From NCBI RefSeq assembly GCF_004379255.2, contig NC_056044.1, forward strand, positions 7,480,001 through 7,544,000: 64,000 bases of DNA, written 5' to 3'. A program made the position numbers and the translations under genes. Positions within the stretch are counted from its first letter, which is position 1. The number at the start of each line of letters is the position of its first letter. The notes beneath the pieces were generated by a model that was not told the DNA's origin, did not search any database, and was given only the letters and a program-made list of their open reading frames with translations. This stretch comes from Salvia splendens (Eukaryota; Streptophyta; Magnoliopsida; Lamiales; Lamiaceae). Shown piece by piece: positions 1 to 18,148 of the stretch.

Positions 1-599
1 ACCTCGGGGTTCCTAGCTGTATATCTGAGGGATCGGTCCAATTCATCCGGCATTAGAGTGGGAGTACTTCCATTCATATAAATTTGTATTTTGTTAGAGA
101 TCAGTGGATCTGTCAACTGTTTGTTCTTATTGACATGTCGACTGGAGATCGTCTGTGTTTATCCTGGACGTTGCTTTTTCCCATACTTTTACTGGATATA
201 TGCGTTGTTTTTTATCTTCTAAATGTTAATATGATCTTTGCATTAGGAGGTTATCTAATTTGTCGGTTGTATTTTGATTTGTATGTTCGATTAAACAGAA
301 ATACACACCTATGTGACTATGTCAAAATGACCTATGGGGGTGAGTATTGCACAATATGATACTCCATTGGCGGTTCACTTCTTTCTCAAGGATAAATCGT
401 AAACTGGATTAATTTGTTGGTTTAACAAATAGGAATAGTCACTAAAGCATTCGGATATACTCTCAATCAATTGAATTGGAATAAAACCAACAATGCATAT
501 CTACAAGTGTGACAAAAAAGTGCAATTAGAAATTGCTCTTAAACTCACAAGTCATCAAAAATCACTATCCATGACTATATATGCATCTTGGCCGGGAAA
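1..599. other. intergenic, nothing recognised
   Basis: AT-rich sequence downstream of the fasciclin gene, which reads away from it. I see no coding, RNA or repeat signal that I can support; the short open frames here have no recognisable motif. Confidence 0.4.
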
Positions 600-1643
600 C
601 TATTGCATCACCGGAACTCCGGCAACCGAACCCAATTCCTGGCTGGAGAACCACTTACGATCGACGTCACGAAACGGCATCGACAGTCCATGAACAGCCA
701 CCCTCTTGTTAACCACAAGATCAAATCTATCCACCTTCACAAAATTAATCCGCATGGGCTCCAGCGGCCCGCCTCCGCCGGCGCTCGTCACCACCAGATC
801 CCGCCCGCGCTCCATCGTCGGCAGCACCGTGCCGTTTCTGAGGCTCATCAAATCCGCAGCCGTAAGCAGCCTGTTGGGAACAATGTGGAATCCCATCTCC
901 GCCACGTAGAGCTGCCCGCCGCCCCCGCCGCGGCCGCCGCCGACGAAGACGGAGACGTCGTCGATGGCGAAGAGGGTGAGGGACTTGAGCTCGAGAAGCT
1001 GAGGGAACTTGAGGCGGATGGAGAGAGCGACGATACTGTAGCCGCCGACGCGGAGGGCGCGCATGGCGTCTTTTAGCATGAGGCGCATGATAGAGAGGGT
1101 GGCGGCGCGGTGGGGGAAGGATAAGGTGGTCATGGTCTCGACGGCGCAAGATAGCGGCGAGAGGTGGGAGACGTAGCCCTGGATGGCGTGGACGACGACG
1201 AGGCCGTTGTTGAAGAAGTCGGGCTTGGCGATCTCGGCGCCGTTGATGAAGACCTTTTTCCTGGCGGTGGTGGGGTCCGCGGAGGCGGTGACGGTGAGGC
1301 AGCGGTTGGCCGCGAAAGACTCGATCTTGGTGCCGAAGGCGAAGCGGCGGAGGAAGTGGAGCGGGTAGAGCCCCGGCACCGAGTGTTCTTGGAGGAGTAG
1401 AGAGGTGGAGCAGGTTGGACACGTGTCGAGCGAGGCGTCGGTGGGGGCGAAGATCGTCGTGGGCCCGCCGGAGGAGAGGTTTGCGGCGCTCGCTGCGGCG
1501 GAGAGCTCTTCGAAACCCAGCGTCGAGAGGATGCTGCCGATGTTGGGTGGGGCGGAAGAGGCGGCGCTCAAAACTAGGATTCCGGCGATGATCAAGAATA
1601 GCTGCGTCGCCATTGGAGAAATCTTGGAGTTTCTTGATTTCAT
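600..1643 (-). CDS. fasciclin-like arabinogalactan protein (two FAS1 domains)
   Basis: Predicted secreted or cell-wall FAS1 protein of the FLA family, which acts in cell adhesion and wall architecture. The intronless frame gives about 347 residues from the ATG at 1643, or 337 from the ATG at 1613; either way a hydrophobic signal segment follows (FLIIAGILVLSAASS). The first FAS1 domain shows the TIFAPTDASL motif. A second FAS1-like unit follows, with LTLFAIDDVSVFV and a glycine-rich insert (GGGRGGGGG). The C-terminus ends in VAGVPVMQ with no obvious hydrophobic GPI signal, as in the FLA19/20/21-type group. Codon use is very GC-rich compared with the flanks. This explains the long antisense open frames on the plus strand, which are shadows. 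I am confident of the family; the subgroup is an inference. Confidence 0.9.
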   Translation of the reverse strand: MKSRNSKISPMATQLFLIIAGILVLSAASSAPPNIGSILSTLGFEELSAAASAANLSSGGPTTIFAPTDASLDTCPTCSTSLLLQEHSVPGLYPLHFLRRFAFGTKIESFAANRCLTVTASADPTTARKKVFINGAEIAKPDFFNNGLVVVHAIQGYVSHLSPLSCAVETMTTLSFPHRAATLSIMRLMLKDAMRALRVGGYSIVALSIRLKFPQLLELKSLTLFAIDDVSVFVGGGRGGGGGQLYVAEMGFHIVPNRLLTAADLMSLRNGTVLPTMERGRDLVVTSAGGGGPLEPMRINFVKVDRFDLVVNKRVAVHGLSMPFRDVDRKWFSSQELGSVAGVPVMQ

Positions 1644-1767
1644 CAGCGAAAAAGAGAGAGAGTTGTGAAAGCGGTTATTTGATGTCAATTTAAATTTGGG
1701 AATTTTTGGAGTCTCATTTCTTTAATTATAATGTACAAACCGAAACACCAAAACTAGGCCTTAACTA

Positions 1768-2606
1768 CTATTCACTCTTCCAAGCACACAACACAAGTGA
1801 AAAACCATGACTAAGTCCCTCCAACCGCCCGGCCTTGGCGATCGGCACGTGTGTTCGGAACAAGAAGATGGCGCTGGACGCGGCGCTAACGAAGAGCCAT
1901 CCGTGGACATCCCAATACACCTCAACACAAACTCCATCCACAAGGATGGTTTGGTTGCCCCTAAACTTCCACTGAAGGTGAGTTACCTGCAACACTACCT
2001 TCCTATCTACAAGCATAGTCAAACACTTGCCACATCTCCCATTTGGATCAAACTCAATCTTTATATCATGCAAACGCCCCTTCCCACAAAACTGCGCCTT
2101 TGAATTGTACAATCTCTTTCCAAAAATGTGCTCTTTTCGAGCCAGAAAATTGGCCTTTGGTGCAAATGTGATGGATCGATCTTCTTGTAAGCTTCAGTCT
2201 GCGAATCTCCAAGAAGAAGGCATAGTTCTTGATTTATTGCTATGGCTAGATAGAATCCCTCTACGGGTTCCGGGCTTGACCCAAATTTGGCAGAGGATAA
2301 GTCCCAATAGATGTCTACTTTTGTTGAGTCCACCACCATTTTCTTGAACCCTTTTCTCTTGGAGAAGAGCCATGGCCTAATATCCACTTTCCCGAGGCTG
2401 TCGTTGGCCGAGTTCTCAACAGCAATGCTCAGTGCCTGGGACATTAGATTCTTGATCCATGTGACTGTGATGAAGCCAGAGAAGGATTGGGAGGTGTAGT
2501 GGTAGATGCAGGCTGCTTGATTTTGAGCTCTAGTTGTTGTGGTTGCTGGTGATGAATCTGCAACTTGAACTCCATTTTCACCAAAACAAGATGGAAAATC
2601 CTTCAT
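1768..2606 (-). pseudogene. DUF868 family gene with a frameshift
   Basis: Plant DUF868 (PF05910) proteins are about 280-330 residues, usually encoded by intronless genes, and their function is unknown. The start at 2606 gives the family's hallmark N-terminus (DFPSCFGENGVQVADSS). The frame continues through TVTWIKNL, KVDIRPWLFSKRKG and KVDIYWDLSSAKFGSGP-like segments to EAYKKIDPS near 2180. The next conserved blocks (PKANFLARKEHIFGKR, AQFCGKG, WKFRGNQTILVDG, EVYWDVHGWLF) are in a different frame, running to the stop at 1768. The shift falls between about 2165 and 2185, and no GT-AG intron is visible there. The part before the final FSLVLCAWKSE is shorter than I expect for the family. It is either a recent pseudogene or a 1-base assembly error. 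Confidence 0.82.
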
Positions 2607-2609
2607 CAT

Positions 2610-4121
2610 ACCATATGCTTGAATCCCTCTTGATCCTGTGGTAGATTTCGAGAAACTTATCGAAGAACAAAGTGGATAAAATGACTATCTAAGATTGTAC
2701 ATCTAATCTTGAAATAAGCTTAATTATTACATATCATGGCTATGGATAGATAGATGAAATCCATGTTTTGATTAGATTGATCTTTGAAATATTCTTATTC
2801 TATCAACACAAGTGAGTTGAGAGATTAAAGGGAAGGATAGAAGCATACCTACAAGATGAGATTATGTTGCAAGGAGGATCAAACCAGCACTAATTACGTT
2901 TGATTCTTGAATTGATATTGGCATCATAGAATTATGAACAAACAAGAAAATGAAGATTTGTAGCAGCACAGAATTTGCTGGAGATGGTTTTGCCCCACAG
3001 TTTTGGCTCATATATGAAATTATTGGAATTATTCAGCTTCAACATTAATGTGATCTTAGCTGTATTTATATGTGTCACTTTTATAAAAGAGATTTCATTT
3101 CAAAATTGGATAAATCAAATAATGCAGATGGATATAATCACACAAAATTTCTTACTAAATTAATGGCCCTACTCTATACATAATTAAGCAAGCCATAATA
3201 AAAGCATAATGCCATAATCCATAGCACTGATGAATGATAACTTGAATCTTTTACCACGAGCCAAGAGATTCTGTTTTTCTCATTTAAAAATAATTGAAAT
3301 GTTACGTGAGTGTTCATTAAACCCAACTATGGACTTGTGAGTGATGTGATGAAATGAGTAAAGTTCAATTCATTACTATATTAGGTTACATATTTAATTT
3401 ATTGTAGTATATAGTGATGTAAATCTCCATCATGAGGTTCATAATTGTGCTTGCTCAAGACTTGTTGAGGTGTAGTGTAGTCTAACCCAAAAATACCAAA
3501 AGAATTAGGAATAAACCATAAAGAGGTAGATGTAAAGGACCTGAATGGAAAGAAATGGATGGATAAGATGTAATTAGGCAGGAATTTACTTGGAGACCTA
3601 TGAACCTTCACATAAAAGAAGATTATAACCCAAGGCAACTTTCATCAAATCAAACTCTACATTGGTTCCACAATTCTAGCTACTTTCAAGTTATATCGCA
3701 TACATCTACTCAATTAATTGGAGTATTATAAATGGTAGTACATCCAACTATACTAGCACACATTTTATTTTATTTCTCTTATTTTTTAATTCACATTAAT
3801 AACAAATCTTATCAACTGTCCAGATGTAAATTGGCAGGTATCCCTGTATTGCAATTTATTGAAAATGTGAATATATAATATGATATCCGCTACATGATAT
3901 TTATAAACGCATTACACTAGTGATTCAAAAAGTACTGTCACATTCTAAGTCCATTTATAATTTATATAATCATTGTGACGACTTGAGTCGACACCACATT
4001 GAAGAAGTAATTGACGTGTTCAGTTGTTCTCAACTAGTACCAAAAAGAATGAGTTGCCAATGAAGCAATCAAATTTTACATATTTTGCAATTTTAATCTT
4101 TACTATAGTAGTACCTTAATT
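2610..4121. other. intergenic, upstream of the DUF868 gene
   Basis: AT-rich spacer. The part nearest 2610-2900 is the likely 5' UTR and promoter of the DUF868 gene. No gene, RNA or repeat is recognisable in the rest. Confidence 0.4.
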
Positions 4122-5562
4122 AATTATAATAATAACTAGCTTAATGTGATAAACTTTCATAACTCGTCAAAAGTGTATATTAAAAATGTCAATAAAATGA
4201 CATGAATATGATAATTATGTCTTTGTGTTGACATTTAAATATAAATATATAAATATCATCACAAAGACATAGTTAACGCACTCATGTCATTGTGTTGACA
4301 TTTTTAATATTGAGTTGATGAATTATAAAATCATCACATTAAGATAGTTATCATTAGGCATGCACAAACCGACCCGGCCCGGCGGTTAACCGCCGGTTCG
4401 GGCCCGCCGGTTCATGAACTGGAACCGGGCCCGGAACCGGCGGGTTGAACCGGCAGAAGGGTTGAAGGGTCGGAAGGGCCGGTTCAGGTTCGGCAATATA
4501 TTGAACCTGAACCGGCGGTTCAAAACCGGCGGTTCGGCGGTTCGAACCGCCGGTTCAAAGGGTTAAATAGTGTTTCGTAGGTTAGGGGTTCGTAGGGTTC
4601 GCGTAGGGGTTTAGTATAGCCGTTGGAACCGGCGGTTCGCGGGGTAAACCGCCGGTTCGGGAGCCGGTTTCTGACGGTTCCGGTAACTTTTCAGAGGCTA
4701 GGCCGTAGGGTCAGTGTGTAGGCCTGCAAAACCGGTCAGAAACCGCCGGTTTTCGGTCAGAAACCGGCGGTTTTCTGACGGAAACCGTGGACAACCCGCC
4801 GGTTTAGGGTTGAACCGCCATATGTTTTTGTATATGCAAAAACAATTACATAATTGTATTTGTATATACTCTAGTCGATGAAGTATATTTCTCTATACGG
4901 CTAAATGAGGGAAACTTTTGACAATTCTACTATATTTGTTGATTGTTAGACGAAACTCAACATTTAAAGTTGAATTGCTAAAGGTGTCCTTAATTTAGTT
5001 ATGTAGAAAGATCTTCTTCGCCGGTTAAGAGTATATATATAATACACTTATACGTTTAAGAACTTCAACATCGTTTCTTGTCATTTGTAATTAGTTCTTC
5101 ACTAGTAGTCTCATTTGTATTTAAATTTTGTTTAAGACTTCAAGACCGCCATATGTTTTCAATTTGTAATTGTTGTAACTTGTAACGTGTAATTTGTAAA
5201 CATGCAATTTCAATAAAATTGCAACTTTATCCGTATTTTTTTCAATTTTATTTACTCACATTTCATAAAAAAACAAACTTGAAAAGTGTAATGTAAGTTG
5301 ATTAAAATTGAAAAGTTGAAAAATGCAAAAAAAAAAAAAAAATTCGTCGAACCGTCGAACCAGCCCGAAACCGGCGGTTCAAGCCGAAAACCGGCGGTTT
5401 TGAACCGCCCCGTAACCCGCTGGTTTTTTGAACCGGAACCGGAACCGTCGGGAGCTAGGCGGGCCGGTTCAGGTTCATACATTCCCCGACCCTTGAACCG
5501 CCGGTTCATGACCCTGAACCAGCGGTTTTCGACCCTTGTGCATGCCTAGTTATCATTATATT
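4122..5562. mobile_element. fold-back (palindromic) MITE, split by a hAT element
   Basis: Sequence at about 4122-4222 is the reverse complement of about 4257-4346 continued at 5549-5562. The two arms of about 90-100 bp share blocks such as TTAAAAATGTCAA, ATGACATGA and ATGTCTTTGTG. An AT-rich loop lies between them. The right arm is interrupted by the 4355-5548 insertion, so this element was there first. No coding capacity; superfamily not assigned. Confidence 0.65.
4355..5548. mobile_element. non-autonomous hAT element, 1194 bp
   Basis: A perfect 8-bp target duplication GTTATCAT (4347-4354 and 5549-5556) flanks 13-bp terminal inverted repeats, TAGGCATGCACAA at the left and TTGTGCATGCCTA at the right. 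An 8-bp TSD with short TIRs is the hAT signature. Both subterminal zones (about 4365-4815 and 5340-5530) are packed with direct and inverted copies of AACCGGCGGTTC and GGTTC variants, as expected for transposase-binding arrays. The middle is AT-rich with no transposase, so it must move with an enzyme supplied elsewhere. Confidence 0.88.
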
Positions 5563-5727
5563 ACACCCCACACCTTAATAATGTCATCACTTTTAAAAAT
5601 AGTTACAAATTTTACACACACATAGATACACTCGAGTCGAACATCCGATCCATTGATTGGAGAGAAAACGTACTAACTAAGTCGTACATCTTCGTCCTTG
5701 TCATTTTGACAGTAAGTGTCAACTTAA

Positions 5728-7597
5728 GAGCATCCACAACCGTGCTCTTGCCAGCGGCACGGTTGTGGGCCCGGCCCCACTTTTTCTGCCTGCTCTCTGG
5801 CAAGAGCACAACACCCACAGTTGTGCTCTTGCGCAAGGACGAGCACAATTCAATTTAAAATTCAATTAAACAAAAACATTTCCATAATATGAAAATTCAT
5901 TAAAAAACCGAAATAGCATTACAAATTATAAATAAATTTAAAAAGACATAATTAAAAGCCTAAAAATTTAAAATTACATAATTAAAATCCTAAAAATTAA
6001 AAATTACATAATTAAAATCCTAAAATTAAAAAAACCACTACGCTTTGCCGAATTTCGCCCACATGTGTTTGATTAGGTCTTCTTGTAGCTCAATGTGGGT
6101 TCGGGTATCGCGCATTGTGTGCATTGTCTCGATCCTCTGGCCCACCGTCATATGCACACCTCGGCGTGGGGGAGACCTCGCGGTTGAGCTTCCGGCTTCA
6201 TCCTCGTCGTAGAAGCTAGCCGCCCTCGGTCCTTCGTCGGCTATAATCATGTTGTGTAAGATAATACACGTGAACATGATGTCGGCGATATTATTGACGT
6301 ACCACAGCCGAGCCGGGGCCTTCACAATGTTGAATCGGGCTTGAAGGACCCCGAAGGCTCTTTCGACTTCTTTCCGCGCGGACTCTTGACGCTGCGCAAA
6401 AAGAACCCGTCTCGGGTCGTGCGGGTTGCTGAGCGTCTTCACGAAAGTCGACCACCTTGGGTAGTACCATCGGCGAGATAGTAACCCATGTGGTATGCAT
6501 TTTCGTTGACGGTGAAGTCGATCGCCGGTGCTACACCATTCATCACATCATTGAAGAGTGGTGAAGAATAGAGCACGTTCAAGTCATTGTTGGATTCGGC
6601 AACGCCGAAATATGCATGCCAAATCCATAGGCGGTAGTCGGCGACCGCCTCAAGGATAAGTGTTGGGCCGCCACCTTTGTGACCGCTTAAGTGTTGCCCC
6701 CTCCAAGCAGTCGGGCAATTCTTCCACCTCCAATGCATGCAGTCAATGCTGCCAAGCATGCCGGGAAAGCCATGGACTGATTCGTGAAGATGAAGCAACC
6801 TTTGGCAATCATCGGTGGTGGGTACCCGAAGGAATTCATCACCGAAGGCTGAATGAACGCCATCGCAAAAATTTTTTAGACAAAGGATTCCAGTAGACTC
6901 ACTGATATGCAAATACTCGTTGAAGAGGTCGGCCGTTTGCCCAGTAGCGAGTTGTCGGATGGCACACGTACACTTCGGCAAAATAGTCGGCAACGAGCCT
7001 TTCGTGGGCTCCCTCCCAGTCACGATGGATGTAGCGGCGAATTGATCTAGTTCGTTGAGGAGGAGGAGCGGGGGTATTCGCCGGGACATATGCATCGTAA
7101 GCGGCACGATGTTGTTCGTAGTATTCTTATTCTTCGCGCTCCGCTTCCGCCATAAGATGGGTGAAATTCATTTGAGGTTTTGAGTGAGAGATGAAGGTGT
7201 AGATAGTTTGTATGGGAATTATGAATGAGAGATGAATGAGATATGATTTGAAGTGATACATGGATTATGAATGTGTGTATTTATAGATGATTTTGGGGGA
7301 AAAAAATTAAAAAAAATTAAAAAAAAATCAGAAAAATGGGCAAAAAAAAGGCCATATTTTTGGGATTTTGGAAAATATTTTTTTTATTTTTTATCATTTT
7401 TAAAAATTAAATACCGAATTTTTAATAAAAAAATTTCAAAGGCAACGTCTATGCCGTTGCCCAATCGCTTGCTGGCACGGACGTGCTCTTCGCAGCGAGT
7501 AGCGCCGTGCCAGCGGCGCGAGCGCAGCAGCGGTGGAGCTTGTCCGTGCCGCTGGCACTGACGGACGGACGTCGTCCGTCCACCGCTGCGCATGCTC
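5728..7597 (-). mobile_element. PIF/Harbinger element, transposase-only, decayed
   Basis: A 3-bp TAA duplication (5725-5727, 7598-7600) flanks ends that start GAGCATCC at the left and, read from the right, GAGCATGC. Both subterminal regions carry inverted GTGCCAGCGGC-type motifs. The TWA duplication, the GAGCATCC ends and the DDE transposase inside define PIF/Harbinger. The second Harbinger protein (SANT/Myb-like ORF1) is absent. Confidence 0.87.
6038..7171 (-). pseudogene. Harbinger DDE transposase (DDE_Tnp_4 / HARBI1-like), broken
   Basis: Remnant of the nuclease that cuts and joins Harbinger DNA. Conserved pieces are HGFPGMLGSIDCMHWRWKN with a catalytic Asp, EAVADYRLWIWHAYFG, ESNNDLNVLYSSPLF, and, in another frame, EVERAFGVLQARF with the catalytic Glu, then the C-terminal tail to 6038. 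Breaks: an early TAA a few codons after the ATG at 7171; loss of roughly 45 expected codons between the VADYFAE motif and the CTCAIRQL motif near 6990, with a frame change; and a further one-base shift near 6445. It cannot encode a working enzyme as read. Confidence 0.88.
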
Positions 7598-7600
7598 TAA

Positions 7601-8690
7601 CATTTTCAATTCTATGTAGAACCTAATCCTAACTAACATAAATTACTAACATTGTGCAGCCACAATTTTGGCTTCATTACAACAGATTGTATTTAAAATT
7701 ATCAAGTTATCGAAAATATGTGCCTTAATGCACAATTAGTTAAACCTATAAATTCCACTAACACCCAAAGTCAAAATAACCTTATGATATCTAAGTAAAT
7801 TTTGAGCATAATTATATTGTAAAGAAGAATGAAAGATTATTGGAGGAAATAAATGTGCATTCTTGATGTTTTTTTGCCTCAACTTTCTTGTATCAAAATT
7901 CATGGTATCCGACACACAGTACAATAACACATTTTGTTTCCAATTATGAGATTTTAATAAATTTTCCAAAGACAAATGTGACTATCTTGTGTTAGAAACC
8001 CTTCATTCCTAGAGCATTACTAATTTAGAGTGATGATACCACGAACTTCGTAACCTAAATATTCAAATTCACTCTATTTTTTGTTTCCGAGTTTTAGAAG
8101 CACTCTGTGTCCCATTAATTATAGGGTGAAGTTCATTTTTTGGGAATGGTTAAAATAAATAATCCTATTAATTGAGTAGGAGTAATATTTTTGGATTCAT
8201 ACTAAAATGTAGAGAGAGTGAATGAAGAACGTATTGCTAATTGCTGTGTCTTCTTTTCCTCCAAACTCCAAATAACAAATTTCATATTTGGAGTTTGCAG
8301 TAGGTGAAAAGCCATAAGTCCTCCACTACCTCACGTAGTTTCCTACAACCCATCAATATCTACCATTGTTGCGGGTGGAGATCGAGGATTAATTTCTACT
8401 GCCCACAAATTTCAAATTAGGAAATTACTGATTTACAGTTTTCAATTTTTGAGCCACCATTCCATAATTTTCGTTTTCCTTCTTTTCGTTGAAGTTTTAA
8501 GTTTCGTCAGTACAATTTTGAAATGGAAGTATGCATCCATAGTAGAATTTGTTGTAAAATAGTTTATACGGTTCAAATATATTTGTACAGTTGAATGTAT
8601 ATTTGTACATTAATAATTTACTAACTAAAATATTTCTGGGCCATTGTGTTTCCGTTTCATCAAAATATTTATGATTGAGAAGTCACATCT
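7601..8690. other. intergenic, upstream of RPS24
   Basis: AT-rich spacer between the Harbinger element and the RPS24 promoter. No coding signal or repeat was recognised. Confidence 0.4.
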
Positions 8691-8692
8691 AA

Positions 8693-8776
8693 AGCCCATA
8701 AATATGCATAAAAAAAAGCTGTCTGATTTAGGCCCAATTAAGCCCAGAAGAGAGCTTTGTGATGTACTAAACCCTA
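8693..8776 (+). promoter_or_regulatory. RPS24 promoter: site II elements and telobox
   Basis: AGCCCA at 8693-8698, GGCCCA at 8731-8736 and AGCCCA at 8741-8746 are site II motifs (TGGGCY on the other strand). AAACCCTA at 8769-8776 is a telobox. This combination is established for plant ribosomal-protein promoters, where TCP factors bind site II. The transcribed leader probably starts shortly after this. The sequence before the ATG (TTACAG ending at 8998) looks like the acceptor of a 5' UTR intron, but I could not fix its donor. Confidence 0.7.
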
Positions 8777-9002
8777 GATGGCTTAATCTCGAGTCTTCTT
8801 TCAAAGCAGAAACGCTTCGCTATCAGAGTAGGAGCTTCATCAGAGCAGCGGCGCACGGCGGAGATCTGCTTAAACGACACCGTAATCTCTCGAATTCTCT
8901 GTCTCTCAGCTTTCCTTGATAACTAAGTAGACTGTGTTCGCTATTTATTTCGAAATTGAATCGAGCCAAATTAGGTGAATCTTTCTTCGTTGTTACAGTA
9001 AA

Positions 9003-15780
<6,778 letters not shown>

Positions 15781-16239
15781 GTTTGTGATATTTTACTTTT
15801 TTGGGTTTGGAATTGTGATGATTTTCATGTGACAGTATATTTTTGTTTGCCTTAGGGTTAATTTAGCTCCTTGTTTAATGCTAAAGGCCACAATCTTTTT
15901 GGATTGTTACCAAGTCTCAAACTCTTTGCTTTATTTATCTTGCAGAGTATTGTCTTCTTGTTAATTATTATCGTATTTTTTTTCCCATCAGACATTATGT
16001 TTGTTCTACAAAATTGTCGTACTAAGATATGGAATATGTTAGAATTAAATTATGATGTGCTTTATATATATCTAGTTGAAGAAAGATATAGTACTAAGAC
16101 ATTATGTTCTACAAAATTGTCGTACGAAGATATGGAATATGTTGGTATTAAATTATGATGTGCTTTATATATATCTATGTGAAAGAAAGATTTCGTTTTA
16201 GCATAATTCCGTATTAGACCTTTATGTACAGCTTATCCA
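15781..16239 (+). repeat. RPS24 3' region with a tandem duplication of about 103 bp
   Basis: The first part is the likely RPS24 3' UTR. From about 15992 to 16195 a segment containing TGTTCTACAAAATTGTCGTA and GATATGGAATATGTT is present twice, offset by about 103 bp, with a few changes. Confidence 0.7.
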
Positions 16240-17523
16240 TAGGCCTGCTTATTCGGCCGGTTTTGATTCTGGTTCTAACTGGACCGTAGAGCAGTTAACT
16301 GATTTCAATTTTTCATAAATCCTAGAACCGGGATCGGAATCGAAACTAACCTGTTCTGGTTTGGAACCGGCCGATTAAGAACCGGTCGGTTTTGGGTTCT
16401 GGTTTCGATGTGTAATTTTAATCCGAATTTATTTATAATTTTAAATAATTTAATACTAATAATATAATAATCCAACATCTGGAAATATAACAAATACTAC
16501 CTCTGTCTCTGAAAATTTGTCCCATTTTTCCATTTTCGTCCGTCCTCTAAAATTTGTCTCATTTCACTTTTTACCATTTTTTATAGTGGACCTTATATTC
16601 CACTAACTCATTCCTACTCACATTTTATTATAAAACTAATATATAAAAGTAAGATCCACAATCCACTAACTTTTTCAACTTACTTTCCATTGCATTTCTT
16701 AAAACCAGTGCCGGATCAAAGTGGGACAAATTTTTGGGGACATAGGTAGTAATACCTAAAAATTCAAACAAATACACAAAAAATACAAACCAACGATACA
16801 ATAATATTCATATATGGGTAAGAATGATTCCAAGTGTGTAGTAGGTCGGACAAGTTTATGTTGATAATTCTTTTATAAAAAAGAGTTCTAAAAATTTAAC
16901 ATTTTTTTAAAAGGAGTTTTAAATTTAAATTTTCAATACTAATTGATCTTATTGTGACTTTTTGATTTAATACGGAACATTTAATAAATCATTCACATAC
17001 AGATTAAAATCGTATATTAAATGAATTATTACATAAATTTGTTATAAAGTTAAATTTCTATCATATGAAATGGTATTGTATTTGTATAGTTCTTTTGGAA
17101 ATTAAAAACAAATTTCTGATGTTCTACTCATAGTAGTTAGTTCATAAAAAATGCATTGGGGTAATAACTGTAGATTCAAAGCATCACAGTTTAAACATTT
17201 TAAATACTTCAGAAAACAGAGCTTGCAAATATAACGCTGTTTAAATCTTAAAATCGCTCAATGTTTCAAACTATTTTATTACAATTCAATATTAATTCAA
17301 GTAATTAGATTTATTAGTATATTAAATTTTAAAAAAATTAAAATTGAATTGTAATCCGGTTCCCGGTCAGGAACCGGTCGGTTCCGGTTAGGTTTTATAT
17401 AAAAAGTTGGAACCAGTACCGGAATCGGAACCAGTTTTCTGATTCTCGATTCCTCAATTAACCGATCAGTTCCGATTTCGGTTCCGATTAACCGAAAACC
17501 GGGAAACCGTTTAAGCACCCCTA
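16240..17523. mobile_element. probable non-autonomous hAT-like element
   Basis: Both ends are rich in GGTTC/GAACC and CCGGTCGG motifs like the element at 4355-5548. The ends (TAGGCCTGCTTA at left, TAGGGGTGCTTA read from the right) match at 10 of 12 positions. The middle is AT-rich and noncoding. I could not find a clean 8-bp target duplication, so the exact borders and superfamily are inferred. Confidence 0.55.
16497..16749. mobile_element. Stowaway-type MITE
   Basis: 253 bp flanked by TA (16495-16496, 16750-16751). Its ends resemble CTACCTCTGTC and, read from the right, CTACCTATGTCC. It contains the purine-poor body typical of these elements and lies inside the hAT-like element 16240-17523. 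Confidence 0.65.
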
Positions 17524-17611
17524 CCTAGGTAGGAAATACTCGTATAACTAATTATTAATCAATTTGATATTTTATTTTATAATTTTATATGGTACAAATG
17601 ACTATCAATCA

Positions 17612-18148
17612 GGCCATCCACGTCCATGTCTCAATATCGTCTCATCCCTTCACTATTCATGGGCCCCACTGCACTTTTTACCCCATCTCTTAACTAAGAG
17701 ACAACATCTGCATCCCTCCATCTCTTAACCATCTCATCCCTTAACTATTAATTCAATTTTTTTTTATTTCCAACAAATGCAATTAATAAAAACACACGTA
17801 ATTAAATAAAAGAAAATAACAATTTAAAATCCTAAAAAAACAAAAAAACACATAATTAAAATCTTTAAAAAAAATTAAAAATTACATAATTCAAAAAAAA
17901 TTATTTTTCAGATTTAAAAAAAAAATTAAAAATAGCCTAAAATCAACGCCCACTCACAGAGCCGGCGAGTGGGCGTCATGCCCCAACCGCTGCTCGCCAC
18001 GTGGCCGACGCACGTGGCGAGACAGCCCGCCAACCACCCCTCCCCCATGCAACGAGACGCGACGGAGCACCCGCATCGGTGTCTCGATGTGGTTTCGTCT
18101 CGCCGAGACGAGACCGAGCCCGCATCGAGACACCGATTGCGGGTGCTC
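17612..18148. mobile_element. probable Harbinger-derived MITE
   Basis: The ends are GGCCATCCACG at left and GAGCACCCGCA read from the right, with trinucleotides TCA and TTA outside. Both subterminal parts carry GTCTCGAT-type motifs. The right part is GC-rich with GAGTGGGCG and CACGTGGC inversions. The imperfect ends and TSD make this a degraded copy. Confidence 0.5.

Noticed and set aside
588..1422. Several long open frames overlapping the fasciclin gene on both strands
   Set aside because: They are by-products of the very GC-rich fasciclin coding sequence; only the minus frame 600-1643 has FAS1 motifs and a signal peptide.
2160..2190. Intron to explain the DUF868 frame change
   Set aside because: The conserved blocks are almost contiguous in DNA and no GT-AG pair of usable size lies between them; family genes are usually intronless.
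5252..5549. Arg/Gly/Pro-rich open frames on both strands
   Set aside because: They translate the palindromic GGTTC array of the hAT element.
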